Origin: GCA-2684655 sp051278165
Lineage (GTDB): Bacteria > Planctomycetota > UBA1135 > UBA2386
NCBI GenBank assembly: GCA_051278165.1
Contig: JBNMNW010000001.1
Coordinates: 53,099 to 117,098, forward strand
Direction: 5' to 3'
DNA length: 64,000 nt
Below are positions 35,374 to 43,043 of the stretch, piece after piece. The notes beneath the pieces are model-generated. The model did no database searches, was not told where the DNA came from, and worked only from the letters and a program-made list of their open reading frames with translations. Positions within the stretch are counted from its first letter, which is position 1. The number at the start of each line of letters is the position of its first letter. The translations under genes and the position numbers were made by a program.

Positions 35374-36551
35374 GCGGACCGCACCCACAGTCGCAGCGAG
35401 CGCATTGATTCACGGAGCATCGGCAGCTTGGGTAGCGCCATCGCGACCGCTGCCGCATCGCGCAGCGTGCTGCGGTCGGAGAGAAATCGCACCAGCACGT
35501 CCGGAGCCACCTTCTCAAACATGTGCAAGAACAGCTGCGGCATGCGCGCCGGATCGCGGCGCATGAACGCTAGGAACATACGATCCATCGCCAGCGCGCG
35601 GGCACTGCGTGGTGCTTGGCCGGTTGGCTTGCGGCCAGCGGCAAGATCCTCAGCAACCGCACGCGACCAGCGCTGCACCGCTTCGAACGAATACCCAGTG
35701 CTCGGCTTGACCAATCCTCCCGCAGTGCCGATTGGAATCACGCGGGCATCTTCGGCTGGCACCAGCCGGCGCCGTGTGCTCATCGGCACGCGGCCGCGCT
35801 CCGTCGCGAGGATCTCGTAGGAGGGGCCACCGAGCACCTCGCTGAAGTGCCCATGCAGCATCGCCTCGTGCTCAGCATCGGCAACCGCCGCCGGAGCAAA
35901 CGCTGTCGCCTCGACCAGCGCTTCGTTCTGCGAGAAAGGCAACACGTACACGAAGCGCACGTCCGCGTCGCTCGCGTGGAAGCGCATCAGCGTCACAGTC
36001 TGAGCATCAAAGACCGGCTCTTCACTGCGTACGTGCCAGCCGAGGAAGTCCTGCACCCAATCGACCTCGTCACGATCGACGGTCGCGGTGGGCGGTTGCA
36101 ATCGACTATCGAACACCATCGACGCCGACAGCACTTCGCCGCTCGCGACCTCGACCTCGGCCGCCTCGCCGACGTCACGCACCTCGCGCACGGCGCAACC
36201 GAGCCGCAACTCAGCGTTGGACGCCGCTGCGAGCCGCCGCAGCGCTTCGTCATAGAGCCGCCCCGAAGGGATGCAACGATACGGCTGACTGTCGCAACTC
36301 TGCACGTGCTCGCGGCCGTCAGCGGCAACCCGCCAGCGGGTCCACGAGTTTTCGATACAGTTGGTGAACGGGTGCGTTGGCTGGGCCCAACTGCACCAAA
36401 AGCGGTCGTGGCGATACTCGGTGCGCGCTTCGAGGACCAACAGCCGACGCTCGCCGATGCCCTGCTCAAGCAAATGGCACGCTAGGCTTAGACCGGCAAG
36501 ACCACCACCAACGATGATGATGTCCGCAGCTAGCTTGCGATCGGCACTCAT
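35370..36551 (-). CDS. crtY: Lycopene beta-cyclase (CrtY type)
   Basis: 393 residues. Cyclises both ends of lycopene to give beta-carotene. FAD Rossmann motif at the N-terminus (DIIIVGGGLAGLSLACHLLEQG), then RFWCSWAQP, the conserved QDFLGWHV, VLPFSQNEALVEATAF, RGRVPMSTRR and IGTAGGLVKPSTGYSF, all typical of the proteobacterial CrtY family. Start overlaps the crtB stop by four bases (ATGA), end overlaps blh by four. No hydroxylase or ketolase follows, so beta-carotene is the predicted end product feeding Blh. Confidence 0.93.
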   Translation of the reverse strand: MSADRKLAADIIIVGGGLAGLSLACHLLEQGIGERRLLVLEARTEYRHDRFWCSWAQPTHPFTNCIENSWTRWRVAADGREHVQSCDSQPYRCIPSGRLYDEALRRLAAASNAELRLGCAVREVRDVGEAAEVEVASGEVLSASMVFDSRLQPPTATVDRDEVDWVQDFLGWHVRSEEPVFDAQTVTLMRFHASDADVRFVYVLPFSQNEALVEATAFAPAAVADAEHEAMLHGHFSEVLGGPSYEILATERGRVPMSTRRRLVPAEDARVIPIGTAGGLVKPSTGYSFEAVQRWSRAVAEDLAAGRKPTGQAPRSARALAMDRMFLAFMRRDPARMPQLFLHMFEKVAPDVLVRFLSDRSTLRDAAAVAMALPKLPMLRESMRSLRLWVRSA

Positions 36552-37516
36552 GCTGGATCGATTTCGGGCAAGCCGTGCAGATCCGCATGCAACCTAGGAT
36601 CGTGAGAAGCCGTCGGCCCGCTCGGCCAGAAACGCGGATAGATCACGAGAGCAGAGAGTGCGCGCGCCGTGTGCCAAAGCTTGCCGCCAGCGTTCACATG
36701 ACAGCGCCGCTGCCAGTAGTCCGGACCGCGGCGTCGAATGACGGCGCCAATGCCTTCATAGATGCGGCTCGCGGCCAGGATCGCCGCGCGGGCGCGCCAT
36801 GGCAGGTAGCGCATGCCGTGGTCGGCGCTGCGGTAATAGAGCGCCGCGAGATCGAGCACATCTGCCACCGCCGACCGCGCGTCCGAGCGCACGCCAACGC
36901 TGTCGTGACGCAGAGACTCGGACGAAATGTGCTTAGCCATAGGCACGTAGATGCGGCCTCGGCCAGCGTCTTCGAGCACGTCACGTGAGATGTTGGTCAG
37001 CTGCATCGCGATGCCTAGATCGATTGCGAACGCCCGCCCCCGGCGGTCGCTGCAGCCAAGCACGTCGCACATCATCAGCCCGACTGTCGACGCGACCCCA
37101 AAGGCATAGCGCACCAGCTGCCGACGATCACGAAACCGCACGGCTCCGGTGTCACGCTGCAGCGTGTCGAGCAGCACGTCGACCACAACCGGGTCGATGC
37201 GGCAGCGCTGCATGAGTGCGGCGAAGGCGCTGACCACGTCGACTGCGACCGACGGGCCTGATTCGTCCCCACCCGCCAGACGGGCGCGCAGCGCGACGAT
37301 CTCGGCCCGTCCCTCGACCGGCGGTAGTTCGTCGACGAGATCGTCGGCGTGGCGACAGAACGCATAGAGTGTTGCCGCGTCTTGAGCATGCTGCTTCGTC
37401 AGGAACGCACTCGCCCAGTGGAAGCTGCGACCGTGATGGGCCAGAACAGCCGCAGAGTCGCTAGCGGCCATTGGCTGACCTCTAGGCTGACTCGCTGCCG
37501 GAACCGGGCTCGCCAT
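36548..37516 (-). CDS. crtB: Phytoene synthase
   Basis: 322 residues from the ATG at 37516, which shares one base with the crtI stop (TGATG); the open frame upstream only mirrors crtI. It condenses two GGPP molecules to phytoene. Aspartate-rich motifs: DDLVDE at 58-63 after YAFCRHA, and DLGIAMQLTNISRDVLEDAGRGR at about 166-188, the squalene/phytoene synthase signatures. Third enzyme gene of the rhodopsin operon. Confidence 0.94.
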   Translation of the reverse strand: MASPVPAASQPRGQPMAASDSAAVLAHHGRSFHWASAFLTKQHAQDAATLYAFCRHADDLVDELPPVEGRAEIVALRARLAGGDESGPSVAVDVVSAFAALMQRCRIDPVVVDVLLDTLQRDTGAVRFRDRRQLVRYAFGVASTVGLMMCDVLGCSDRRGRAFAIDLGIAMQLTNISRDVLEDAGRGRIYVPMAKHISSESLRHDSVGVRSDARSAVADVLDLAALYYRSADHGMRYLPWRARAAILAASRIYEGIGAVIRRRGPDYWQRRCHVNAGGKLWHTARALSALVIYPRFWPSGPTASHDPRLHADLHGLPEIDPA

Positions 37517-39126
37517 CAGCGCACCACGCGGCCCGCATTGCCAGCCTGAAACACATCTGGCGACGGCACAACCCGGTCGAGCACCTTCGCCGACGAAAGC
37601 ACCCCTGGCACACCCGCGCCGGGATGCGTGCCTGCTCCGACCAGGAACAAGTTCTCGAGCTCTTCCGAGCGGTTGTGGAAGCGGAACCATGCTGACTGCT
37701 GCAGCAGCGGTTGGATCGAGAAGCCGGCACCGTTGACCGACAGGTAGCGATCTCCGAAATCCTGCGGCGTCATGTGGAAGCGCACCGCCAGCGATTCGCG
37801 CAGTCCTGGCATCATGGTGCGCTCGAGCGCCTCCAGGATGCGATCGCCATATGACTCGGCCTGTTCCGACCAGTCGATGCCTGATTTGAGGTTGGGCACT
37901 GGCGACAGCACGTAGAACGTGTCACATCCCGGCGGCGCCATGCCTGGATCGGTCGCGGTCGGCCGATGCAGATACAGGCTGAAGTCGTCAGACAGCACCT
38001 TCTTCTCGAAGATATCGTGCAGCAGCCCGCGGTAGCGCGGCCCCATCGAGATCGTGTGGTGCGCGATGTCCGAGTACTGCCGACGGGTGCCAAAGTGCAG
38101 CACGAACAATCCCATCGAGTAGCGCAGGCGGTCGAGCTTGCGCTTGGTCCAGCGACGCTTCTTGCCCGGCACCATGCTGCGGTAGAGGTGGGGCGCATCC
38201 GCATTGCTGACCACGATATCGGCGGGCAGTTCACGGCCGCCTGCCAGCAGCACGCCGGTTGCCCGACCTCCGTCAGTCGTGATCTGCTCGACGGTCTCGC
38301 CGAGCCGCACTTCGATGCCCTGGCGCTCCATCAAGGACCCGAGAGCCTTCACCAACGCGCCGGTGCCGCCCATCGGAAAGTGCACGCCCCACTGTCGTTC
38401 GAGGAAGTGGATTAGCGAGTAGATCGACGTCGTATCAAATGGGTTGCCGCCAACCAGCAGCGGCTGGATACTGAACGCTTGCCGCAGCTGCGGGTTCTTC
38501 AGGTGGCGTTTGACGAGGCCGTAGACGGACCGGTCGCTACGCAACCGCAACAGCTGTGGCAGCAGCTTGAGCATGGTCGAGAACCGGTCAAATGGACGGT
38601 CTGCCAGGCCCGTGAAGCCAACATCGAAGATCCGCTTACTCGTTTCGAGCAGCTTCAAGTAGCCCGCCTGATCGCGTGGCTCGAAGCGAGCAATCTCCGC
38701 TAGCGTCTGTTCAATGGTGCCGCCGTAATCAAACGTTTTGCCGTCGTCAAAGCGAAACCTATACCAAGGCTCTACCGGTCGCAGATCCACGTGATCTGCC
38801 ATGTTCTCGGAGAACAGTGAGAACAATTCTTCTAATAGAAAAGGTGCGGTGATGACGGTTGGGCCACCGTCAAAAACAAAGCCATCGCGCTCGAACACCT
38901 GCGCGCGCCCACCGAGCATCGGGCAACGATCGACGAGTGTGACGCGATAGCCCCGGGCCCGCAAACGCAGAGCCGCAGCCATGCCCCCGAAGCCGGCGCC
39001 GATCACCACCGCGTGAGCTCCCTGGCCGGATGCGGCGAAGGCCGTGCCGCGTCCTATCGTTTGCGCGCCATCGATTGGGACGCCATCCTTCGGAACCCCG
39101 CTCGGCCGGACTTGCGAGGTTGTCAT
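37516..39126 (-). CDS. crtI: Phytoene desaturase (CrtI type)
   Basis: 536 residues. Converts phytoene to lycopene in four desaturations. After a variable, probably flexible N-terminus of about 38 residues comes the FAD motif AVVIGAGFGGMAAALRLRARGYRVTLVD, then MLGGRAQVF, FDGGPTVITAP, YSLIHFLERQWGVHFPMGGTGALVKAL, and the C-terminal LFLVGAGTHPGAGVPGVLSSAKV bacterial-type phytoene dehydrogenase signature. Overlaps crtE by four bases and crtB by one. Confidence 0.95.
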   Translation of the reverse strand: MTTSQVRPSGVPKDGVPIDGAQTIGRGTAFAASGQGAHAVVIGAGFGGMAAALRLRARGYRVTLVDRCPMLGGRAQVFERDGFVFDGGPTVITAPFLLEELFSLFSENMADHVDLRPVEPWYRFRFDDGKTFDYGGTIEQTLAEIARFEPRDQAGYLKLLETSKRIFDVGFTGLADRPFDRFSTMLKLLPQLLRLRSDRSVYGLVKRHLKNPQLRQAFSIQPLLVGGNPFDTTSIYSLIHFLERQWGVHFPMGGTGALVKALGSLMERQGIEVRLGETVEQITTDGGRATGVLLAGGRELPADIVVSNADAPHLYRSMVPGKKRRWTKRKLDRLRYSMGLFVLHFGTRRQYSDIAHHTISMGPRYRGLLHDIFEKKVLSDDFSLYLHRPTATDPGMAPPGCDTFYVLSPVPNLKSGIDWSEQAESYGDRILEALERTMMPGLRESLAVRFHMTPQDFGDRYLSVNGAGFSIQPLLQQSAWFRFHNRSEELENLFLVGAGTHPGAGVPGVLSSAKVLDRVVPSPDVFQAGNAGRVVR

Positions 39127-40130
39127 TCTGCCACCTCAAAAGAAGTGTCGGAGTCATCACCCGTACGGGTGCAGGCGGGCAAACTGCGCTCGAAGCGCAG
39201 CACTTCGCCATGAAGCAGCCCGACGCAGTCGGCGGGCAGGACAGACCAGCAGCTACGCGCCGCCGTCAGCAGTTCGTCAATGCGCGCTATGGTGCGCTCG
39301 ATCGCTCCGCTTTCGCGGATGGCCCGAACCCATGGCATGACATCGGCGGTGCGCCGCTCGCGAGCCGAGAGCAACTGAAGTAGATGCTCTTTGCTCGATT
39401 GTGTGGTGTGCTCAAGAAAGTCGATCGCGGGCCACGTGAGTTTGCCTTCGCGCAGATCAGCTCCCGCTTCACCGCGTTGCTTCCGGTCGAGTAAATCGGC
39501 GACGTCATCGGCTAGCTGGTAGGCGGTGCCGAGCAACAGCCCACCTTCACGCATCGCCGCAACGTCGCGTTCTTTGAGACCGGCCAGGATCGCCGCGCAC
39601 TCGAGTGGCAGCGCCAGCAGCGGCCCCGTCTTGTCGCTAGCGATGCGCTCGTAGCGATCTCGTTCAAGACTCAGATCTTCGCGGTGCAGAATCTCATCTG
39701 ACTGACCGCACGCTATCCGACTGGTCGCGACAGCGAACACCTGCACGAGCCGGATGCGCCGCTCGGCTGGCGCCGGCAGCTTGGCTAAACATGCAAACGC
39801 ACACGCCAAAAGATGGTCACCAAGGTTGATGGCGACAGGCTCGCCGAAGCGAACCCACACCGTTTCGCGACCACGTCGCAGGACATCTCTATCCTGAATA
39901 TCGTCGTGTACTAACGACGCGTTATGCAGCAATTCACAAGCCACGCCGAGGTCGCGTGCGCCTGGCGTATCAACGCCAAGGCGCGACGCGACCGTCTGCG
40001 CGAGGCCGCCCCGCAATTGCTTGCCTGGGCGGGCTAAGTGGTATCGAGCAGCGGCACCAAGGATGCCTCCGAGGCGGGCGGCTTGCTGAACGCTCTCGTG
40101 AAGGATTTCCTGCTGATCGACTGCTGACAT
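39123..40130 (-). CDS. crtE: Geranylgeranyl diphosphate synthase
   Basis: 335 residues. Polyprenyl synthetase that should make GGPP for crtB. First aspartate motif DDIQD at residues 76-80 in NASLVHDDIQDRDVLRRG, second DDVAD at 208-212 in AYQLADDVADLLD. The N-terminal GGKRLRP box is divergent (RPGKQLRGGL). GAGGTGA at 40137-40143 gives its own ribosome binding site. It lies 50 bases after the rhodopsin gene, separated by a strong hairpin. Chain length cannot be proved from sequence; position in a crt operon favours C20. Confidence 0.9.
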   Translation of the reverse strand: MSAVDQQEILHESVQQAARLGGILGAAARYHLARPGKQLRGGLAQTVASRLGVDTPGARDLGVACELLHNASLVHDDIQDRDVLRRGRETVWVRFGEPVAINLGDHLLACAFACLAKLPAPAERRIRLVQVFAVATSRIACGQSDEILHREDLSLERDRYERIASDKTGPLLALPLECAAILAGLKERDVAAMREGGLLLGTAYQLADDVADLLDRKQRGEAGADLREGKLTWPAIDFLEHTTQSSKEHLLQLLSARERRTADVMPWVRAIRESGAIERTIARIDELLTAARSCWSVLPADCVGLLHGEVLRFERSLPACTRTGDDSDTSFEVAE

Positions 40131-40172
40131 AGCGTGTCACCTCATTACTGGGTTTCGTGATCCAGACATCCG

Positions 40173-40190
40173 GGCCGCGCTTACGCGGCC
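40173..40190 (-). promoter_or_regulatory. GC hairpin spanning the rhodopsin stop codon
   Basis: On the minus strand GGCCGCG-TAAG-CGCGGCC forms a perfect 7-bp stem with a 4-base loop that contains the rhodopsin TAA. It lies at the rhodopsin-crtE junction and has no U-run. It may stabilise the rhodopsin mRNA 3' end or attenuate read-through into the crt genes, giving more opsin than enzyme. Confidence 0.55.
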
Positions 40191-40969
40191 TTGCTCGAAG
40201 CTTCCGATCCGTCGGAACCAACCACGTAGCCGTCGGCATCAGACTTCTCGCGAGCGATGAAGTAGATGTAGATGCCGAGACCGACCTTCGCAGTAATGTC
40301 GGCGATCGTGTAGCCAACTTGCAGCGTCACTTGGCCAGCAGAGTCGCTGAGGCCCAGCACCGTCGCCAAGTAAGCAATCGGGTAGAAGCTCCAGGTGATC
40401 AGGATCAGGCCGCGTGCCTTCTTGATGATCGGTTGCACCGAGCTCGGCTGGCTGTTGACAGCGCTACCGAACGTCGTGAACAGGGTGAACATGATGAACA
40501 GGAACGGGATCATCGATAGCACCCACCAGAGCCATTTACCGCCGGCTTCGGTTGCAACTTCGCCGGGGTAGCCGAGCACGATCATCAACGCCGCCGCGAT
40601 CGACAGACGCATCGACATGCTGCGTGAGGCTACCTTGGCTAGGCCCAATACAGCGACCAGTTCGATCACCAAAAGCGGCACGGTCAACAGCCAGTCGGCA
40701 TAGCGATAGGCATCGTTAAACAGCTCGCCAGACGCAACATAGTTGCCATCCACGAGCATGTAGGAAGCGTCAAAGCTGTGGGCGATTCGGAAGTAGTGGT
40801 AGCACGCGATCGTTGGCACGAGGGCCGAGATCAGTAGCGCTGGGCGATACTTCGGTGCGACTTGCGAGCGGGAGAAGAAGAAGAACAGCGCGCCAGCAAA
40901 CATCGCCGCAATGCAGAGCGACATGACGTTGTAGACGAGGCTGAACTCGGTAGGAGTTAAGGTTGGCAT
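40181..40969 (-). CDS. Light-driven proton pump rhodopsin (xanthorhodopsin/Gloeobacter rhodopsin-like)
   Basis: 262 residues from the ATG at 40969; the longer upstream frame is not protein-like. Seven helices. Retinal Lys228 in DITAKVG with Asp224 one turn before. Helix C has RYADWLLTVPLLVIEL: Asp92 (acceptor), Thr96, Glu103 (donor), the DTE proton-pump motif; Leu100 matches green tuning. His58-Asp92 (34) and Asp92-Lys228 (136) spacings equal those I recall for Gloeobacter rhodopsin (H87, D121, K257), and a GYPGE segment is shared. Trp149 falls at the antenna-fenestration Gly. First gene of the crt-blh operon. Inner membrane; pumps H+ outward. Confidence 0.95.
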   Translation of the reverse strand: MPTLTPTEFSLVYNVMSLCIAAMFAGALFFFFSRSQVAPKYRPALLISALVPTIACYHYFRIAHSFDASYMLVDGNYVASGELFNDAYRYADWLLTVPLLVIELVAVLGLAKVASRSMSMRLSIAAALMIVLGYPGEVATEAGGKWLWWVLSMIPFLFIMFTLFTTFGSAVNSQPSSVQPIIKKARGLILITWSFYPIAYLATVLGLSDSAGQVTLQVGYTIADITAKVGLGIYIYFIAREKSDADGYVVGSDGSEASSKAA

Positions 40970-41349
40970 AGCAGCGTTTTGAAATGGTTGTTGTGGGGTC
41001 AGAATCGTTATGCGCCTAAGGGTTCGCAGATCGATGGTCATCCGGATGCACGCGAAACCTTGTTTTCCGAGTCGCTGTGAGAGACCTCGCAAGCTGCGCA
41101 TCCGCCCGAATATCGAGATGAAATTCGCGCCGCGGACAATCGCAGACGGGTTAGGTCAATGACGAGGACAGGGCGCCCAGCACGGCGTGGCGTCGTCACG
41201 CCAATTTGATCAACGCCTTCATTCCCAGCGGTAGACCGCCTTGCCGCATGGTTAGCGGAGAGCGCGATCCCGACGGATCCAGCAGATCGTGAATGCGAAG
41301 GTTCGGATCTCGACGCCAACGCGTAGTGCGCAACCGCTACCGTTTGCGC
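40970..41349. other. Divergent promoter region of the rhodopsin operon
   Basis: 380 bases between the rhodopsin start (minus) and a DoxX-like gene (plus). It must hold the rhodopsin operon promoter. I see no convincing -35/-10 pair, no ribosome binding site before the rhodopsin ATG and no repeat. The overlapping frames are Arg-rich and not protein-like. Confidence 0.45.
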
Positions 41350-41730
41350 GTGCGATACGTCCAAACGCTCAGTGCCTATCTCCTTGCTGTGCCGTTGATC
41401 GGCTCCGCCATCAACCACGTCTTCCAACTGGTCGAGCCACCCATGGATGACGGTTCGCGCGGCGCGCAGATGTGGCAAATCATCCGCGACGGTGGGCTGA
41501 TGACCTGGCTCGCAACCGGGCACGCGCTGCTCGGCATGCTGCTACTTCTGCCGCGCACGCGCTTCGCGGCGGGCATGCTGCAACTCCCGGTCACGCTGGG
41601 CATCGTAGCCTTCAACCTGACGATGTTTCCGGCAGGAGTCGCGCTGGCGCTGGGGATGCTCGCCGTCAATCTGGCCGTCGTTCTGCGGCCCGCGGACCTT
41701 CACCGTCTACTGGCGACAGCGAGGGCCTAA
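41350..41730 (+). CDS. DoxX-like small membrane protein
   Basis: About 126 residues, four hydrophobic segments (LSAYLLAVPLIGSAINHVF, MTWLATGHALLGMLLLL, GMLQLPVTLGIVAFNLTMF, GVALALGMLAVNLAVVL), layout typical of the DoxX/DoxD-like superfamily. GTG 41350 is chosen because residues upstream are an Arg-rich run; GTG 41326 and the frame start at 41293 are alternatives. It is divergent from the rhodopsin gene and one of three such proteins in 1.3 kb. Function unknown. Confidence 0.6.
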   Translation: MRYVQTLSAYLLAVPLIGSAINHVFQLVEPPMDDGSRGAQMWQIIRDGGLMTWLATGHALLGMLLLLPRTRFAAGMLQLPVTLGIVAFNLTMFPAGVALALGMLAVNLAVVLRPADLHRLLATARA

Positions 41731-41739
41731 TTCCGCATA

Positions 41740-41760
41740 GGCCTCCAATCCACAGAGGCC
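41740..41760. terminator. Small hairpin between convergent DoxX-like genes
   Basis: GGCCTC-caatccaca-GAGGCC, a perfect 6-bp stem between the ends of the two convergent genes. No U-run; weak candidate for a shared terminator. Confidence 0.35.
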
Positions 41761-41815
41761 ACAAACACAAGATGCTTCAGCCACGGCAAGCCTGGCTCGC
41801 TGACCGCGCGCGCTG

Positions 41816-42190
41816 CTACACGTAGGGAACCGCGCAGATCACGATGCACATGATCAGCATGAGCGTGGCCGGGACATACTTAGAAGCCGGATCACCGACT
41901 TTCATGTGCATAGCGAACGCACCTGCCATCAGCACGGCAACGACCGCAGCGGCGGGCACGACGACCGGTTCGTAGGCGAAGCCGACCAGCAGCAGAACTC
42001 CGGCCAGGATCTTTAGGCCGCCGACGATGTAGAACACCGAGCTTGGCAACCCATAGGTTGCGAACTCTTCTTTAAGGTTCTTGGCGTCGCCGCCGCGGAA
42101 GGCAGTCGCGCTGCGAGGGCGAACGAGCCAAACGTTGAGGAGACCTAGGCCGACGATGGCCTGAAGAATGGAAGCGAGTCCGTCGAGCAT
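41816..42190 (-). CDS. DoxX family membrane protein
   Basis: 124 residues with four transmembrane segments (LQAIVGLGLLNVWLV, VFYIVGGLKILAGVLLLVGFAY, VVVPAAAVVAVLMAGAFAMHMKVGD, ATLMLIMCIVICAVPY). The motif GGLKILAGVLLLVG and MHMKVGDP fit DoxX-like proteins; some relatives take part in thiol redox or membrane stress functions, but no catalytic residue is known. Divergent from the next gene at 42254 across 63 bases. Confidence 0.75.
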   Translation of the reverse strand: MLDGLASILQAIVGLGLLNVWLVRPRSATAFRGGDAKNLKEEFATYGLPSSVFYIVGGLKILAGVLLLVGFAYEPVVVPAAAVVAVLMAGAFAMHMKVGDPASKYVPATLMLIMCIVICAVPYV

Positions 42191-42253
42191 TGCCCTAGCC
42201 TAATCTGCCGCTCCCTATCGCGCATGCAGCGAGGAAATCAAGAGCACGTTCCC

Positions 42254-42601
42254 ATGCAGATTACTTTCGAAGTCGCCCGCGCCATCTCGATCCTCGCGTT
42301 CCTGTTCTACGGAGTGACTTGCCTAGTCACGACGCGCATGGTTGCCGAGTTCCAGCGCTACGGCCTAGGGCGATTCCGCCGGTTGGTCGGCGCTCTCCAG
42401 TTCATCGGCGCCGTTGGGATGCTCGCGGGCTATGCGTATCAATCGTTGCTGATTGTCTCCGCCGCAGGCCTGACACTCCTGATGCTGCTGGGGATCGCCA
42501 CGCGCATCCGGATCGGCGACACCCTGATTCAGACGCTCCCGGCGATGGTCTTCTTCGTCGTTAACGGCTTCATCCTAGTCGTCGCGCTGCAGGCAATGTG
42601 A
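42254..42601 (+). CDS. DoxX-like membrane protein
   Basis: 115 residues from the ATG at 42254, which directly precedes the first helix; an upstream in-frame ATG (42224) would add ten polar residues. Four hydrophobic segments with VARAISILAFLFYGVTCLV, LVGALQFIGAVGMLAGY and ATRIRIGDTL, the last matching the position of MHMKVGD in the neighbouring paralogue. Probably arose by duplication of the same small family. Function unknown. Confidence 0.7.
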   Translation: MQITFEVARAISILAFLFYGVTCLVTTRMVAEFQRYGLGRFRRLVGALQFIGAVGMLAGYAYQSLLIVSAAGLTLLMLLGIATRIRIGDTLIQTLPAMVFFVVNGFILVVALQAM

Positions 42602-43043
42602 CCGACGAGCCTGCGGTCCCTTTGCGGCACCCGCTTGGCTGTGAGTCGGGGTCGTGAACCGGGCCACTGCCGCGCCTGAAGCGACCTGGATCAGCGGCTT
42701 GCAAACTCGAAGCGATCGTCACATCTTTCGGCGCTGACGGCAGCTTCGATCAGGAGGTATTGCGGCCTACGTCACGTGTTATAGCAAGCATGCCCATCGT
42801 CGCGGCAGGCGCCGCGTTCGGTATCGCCTCGGCAACTCCGGCGATCGAGTGCGTCTTCGGACAATAGGCACCCCAGGCACTGCCCCTGCTAGCCGCAGGC
42901 AGCTAGTTGCGCCCAATCCGGCACTAGTTCCCCGGCTTCGACCAGCCGTAAGACGCCGCGCCCAACCCGGGTCGGCTAAGCTTCACCCCCCCATCGTGTC
43001 GAAGGGATCATGGGGCCTCGGGCTCCATAGGAAAGGCGCCCAA
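42602..43043. other. Intergenic region upstream of the corC-recO-bamD operon
   Basis: 442 bases. The reading frame of the CorC-like gene stays open through the second half, but the residues are Arg/Pro-rich with no membrane character, so it is treated as noncoding. A 25-codon frame (42790-42867) lacks a ribosome binding site. No clear promoter or hairpin was identified. AGGAAAGG at 43029-43036 probably serves as ribosome binding site for 43044. Confidence 0.4.

Noticed and set aside
41038..41523. 161-residue minus-strand frame upstream of rhodopsin
   Set aside because: Mirror of the DoxX-like gene over part of its length and without domain or start signal; it would also obstruct the rhodopsin promoter region.
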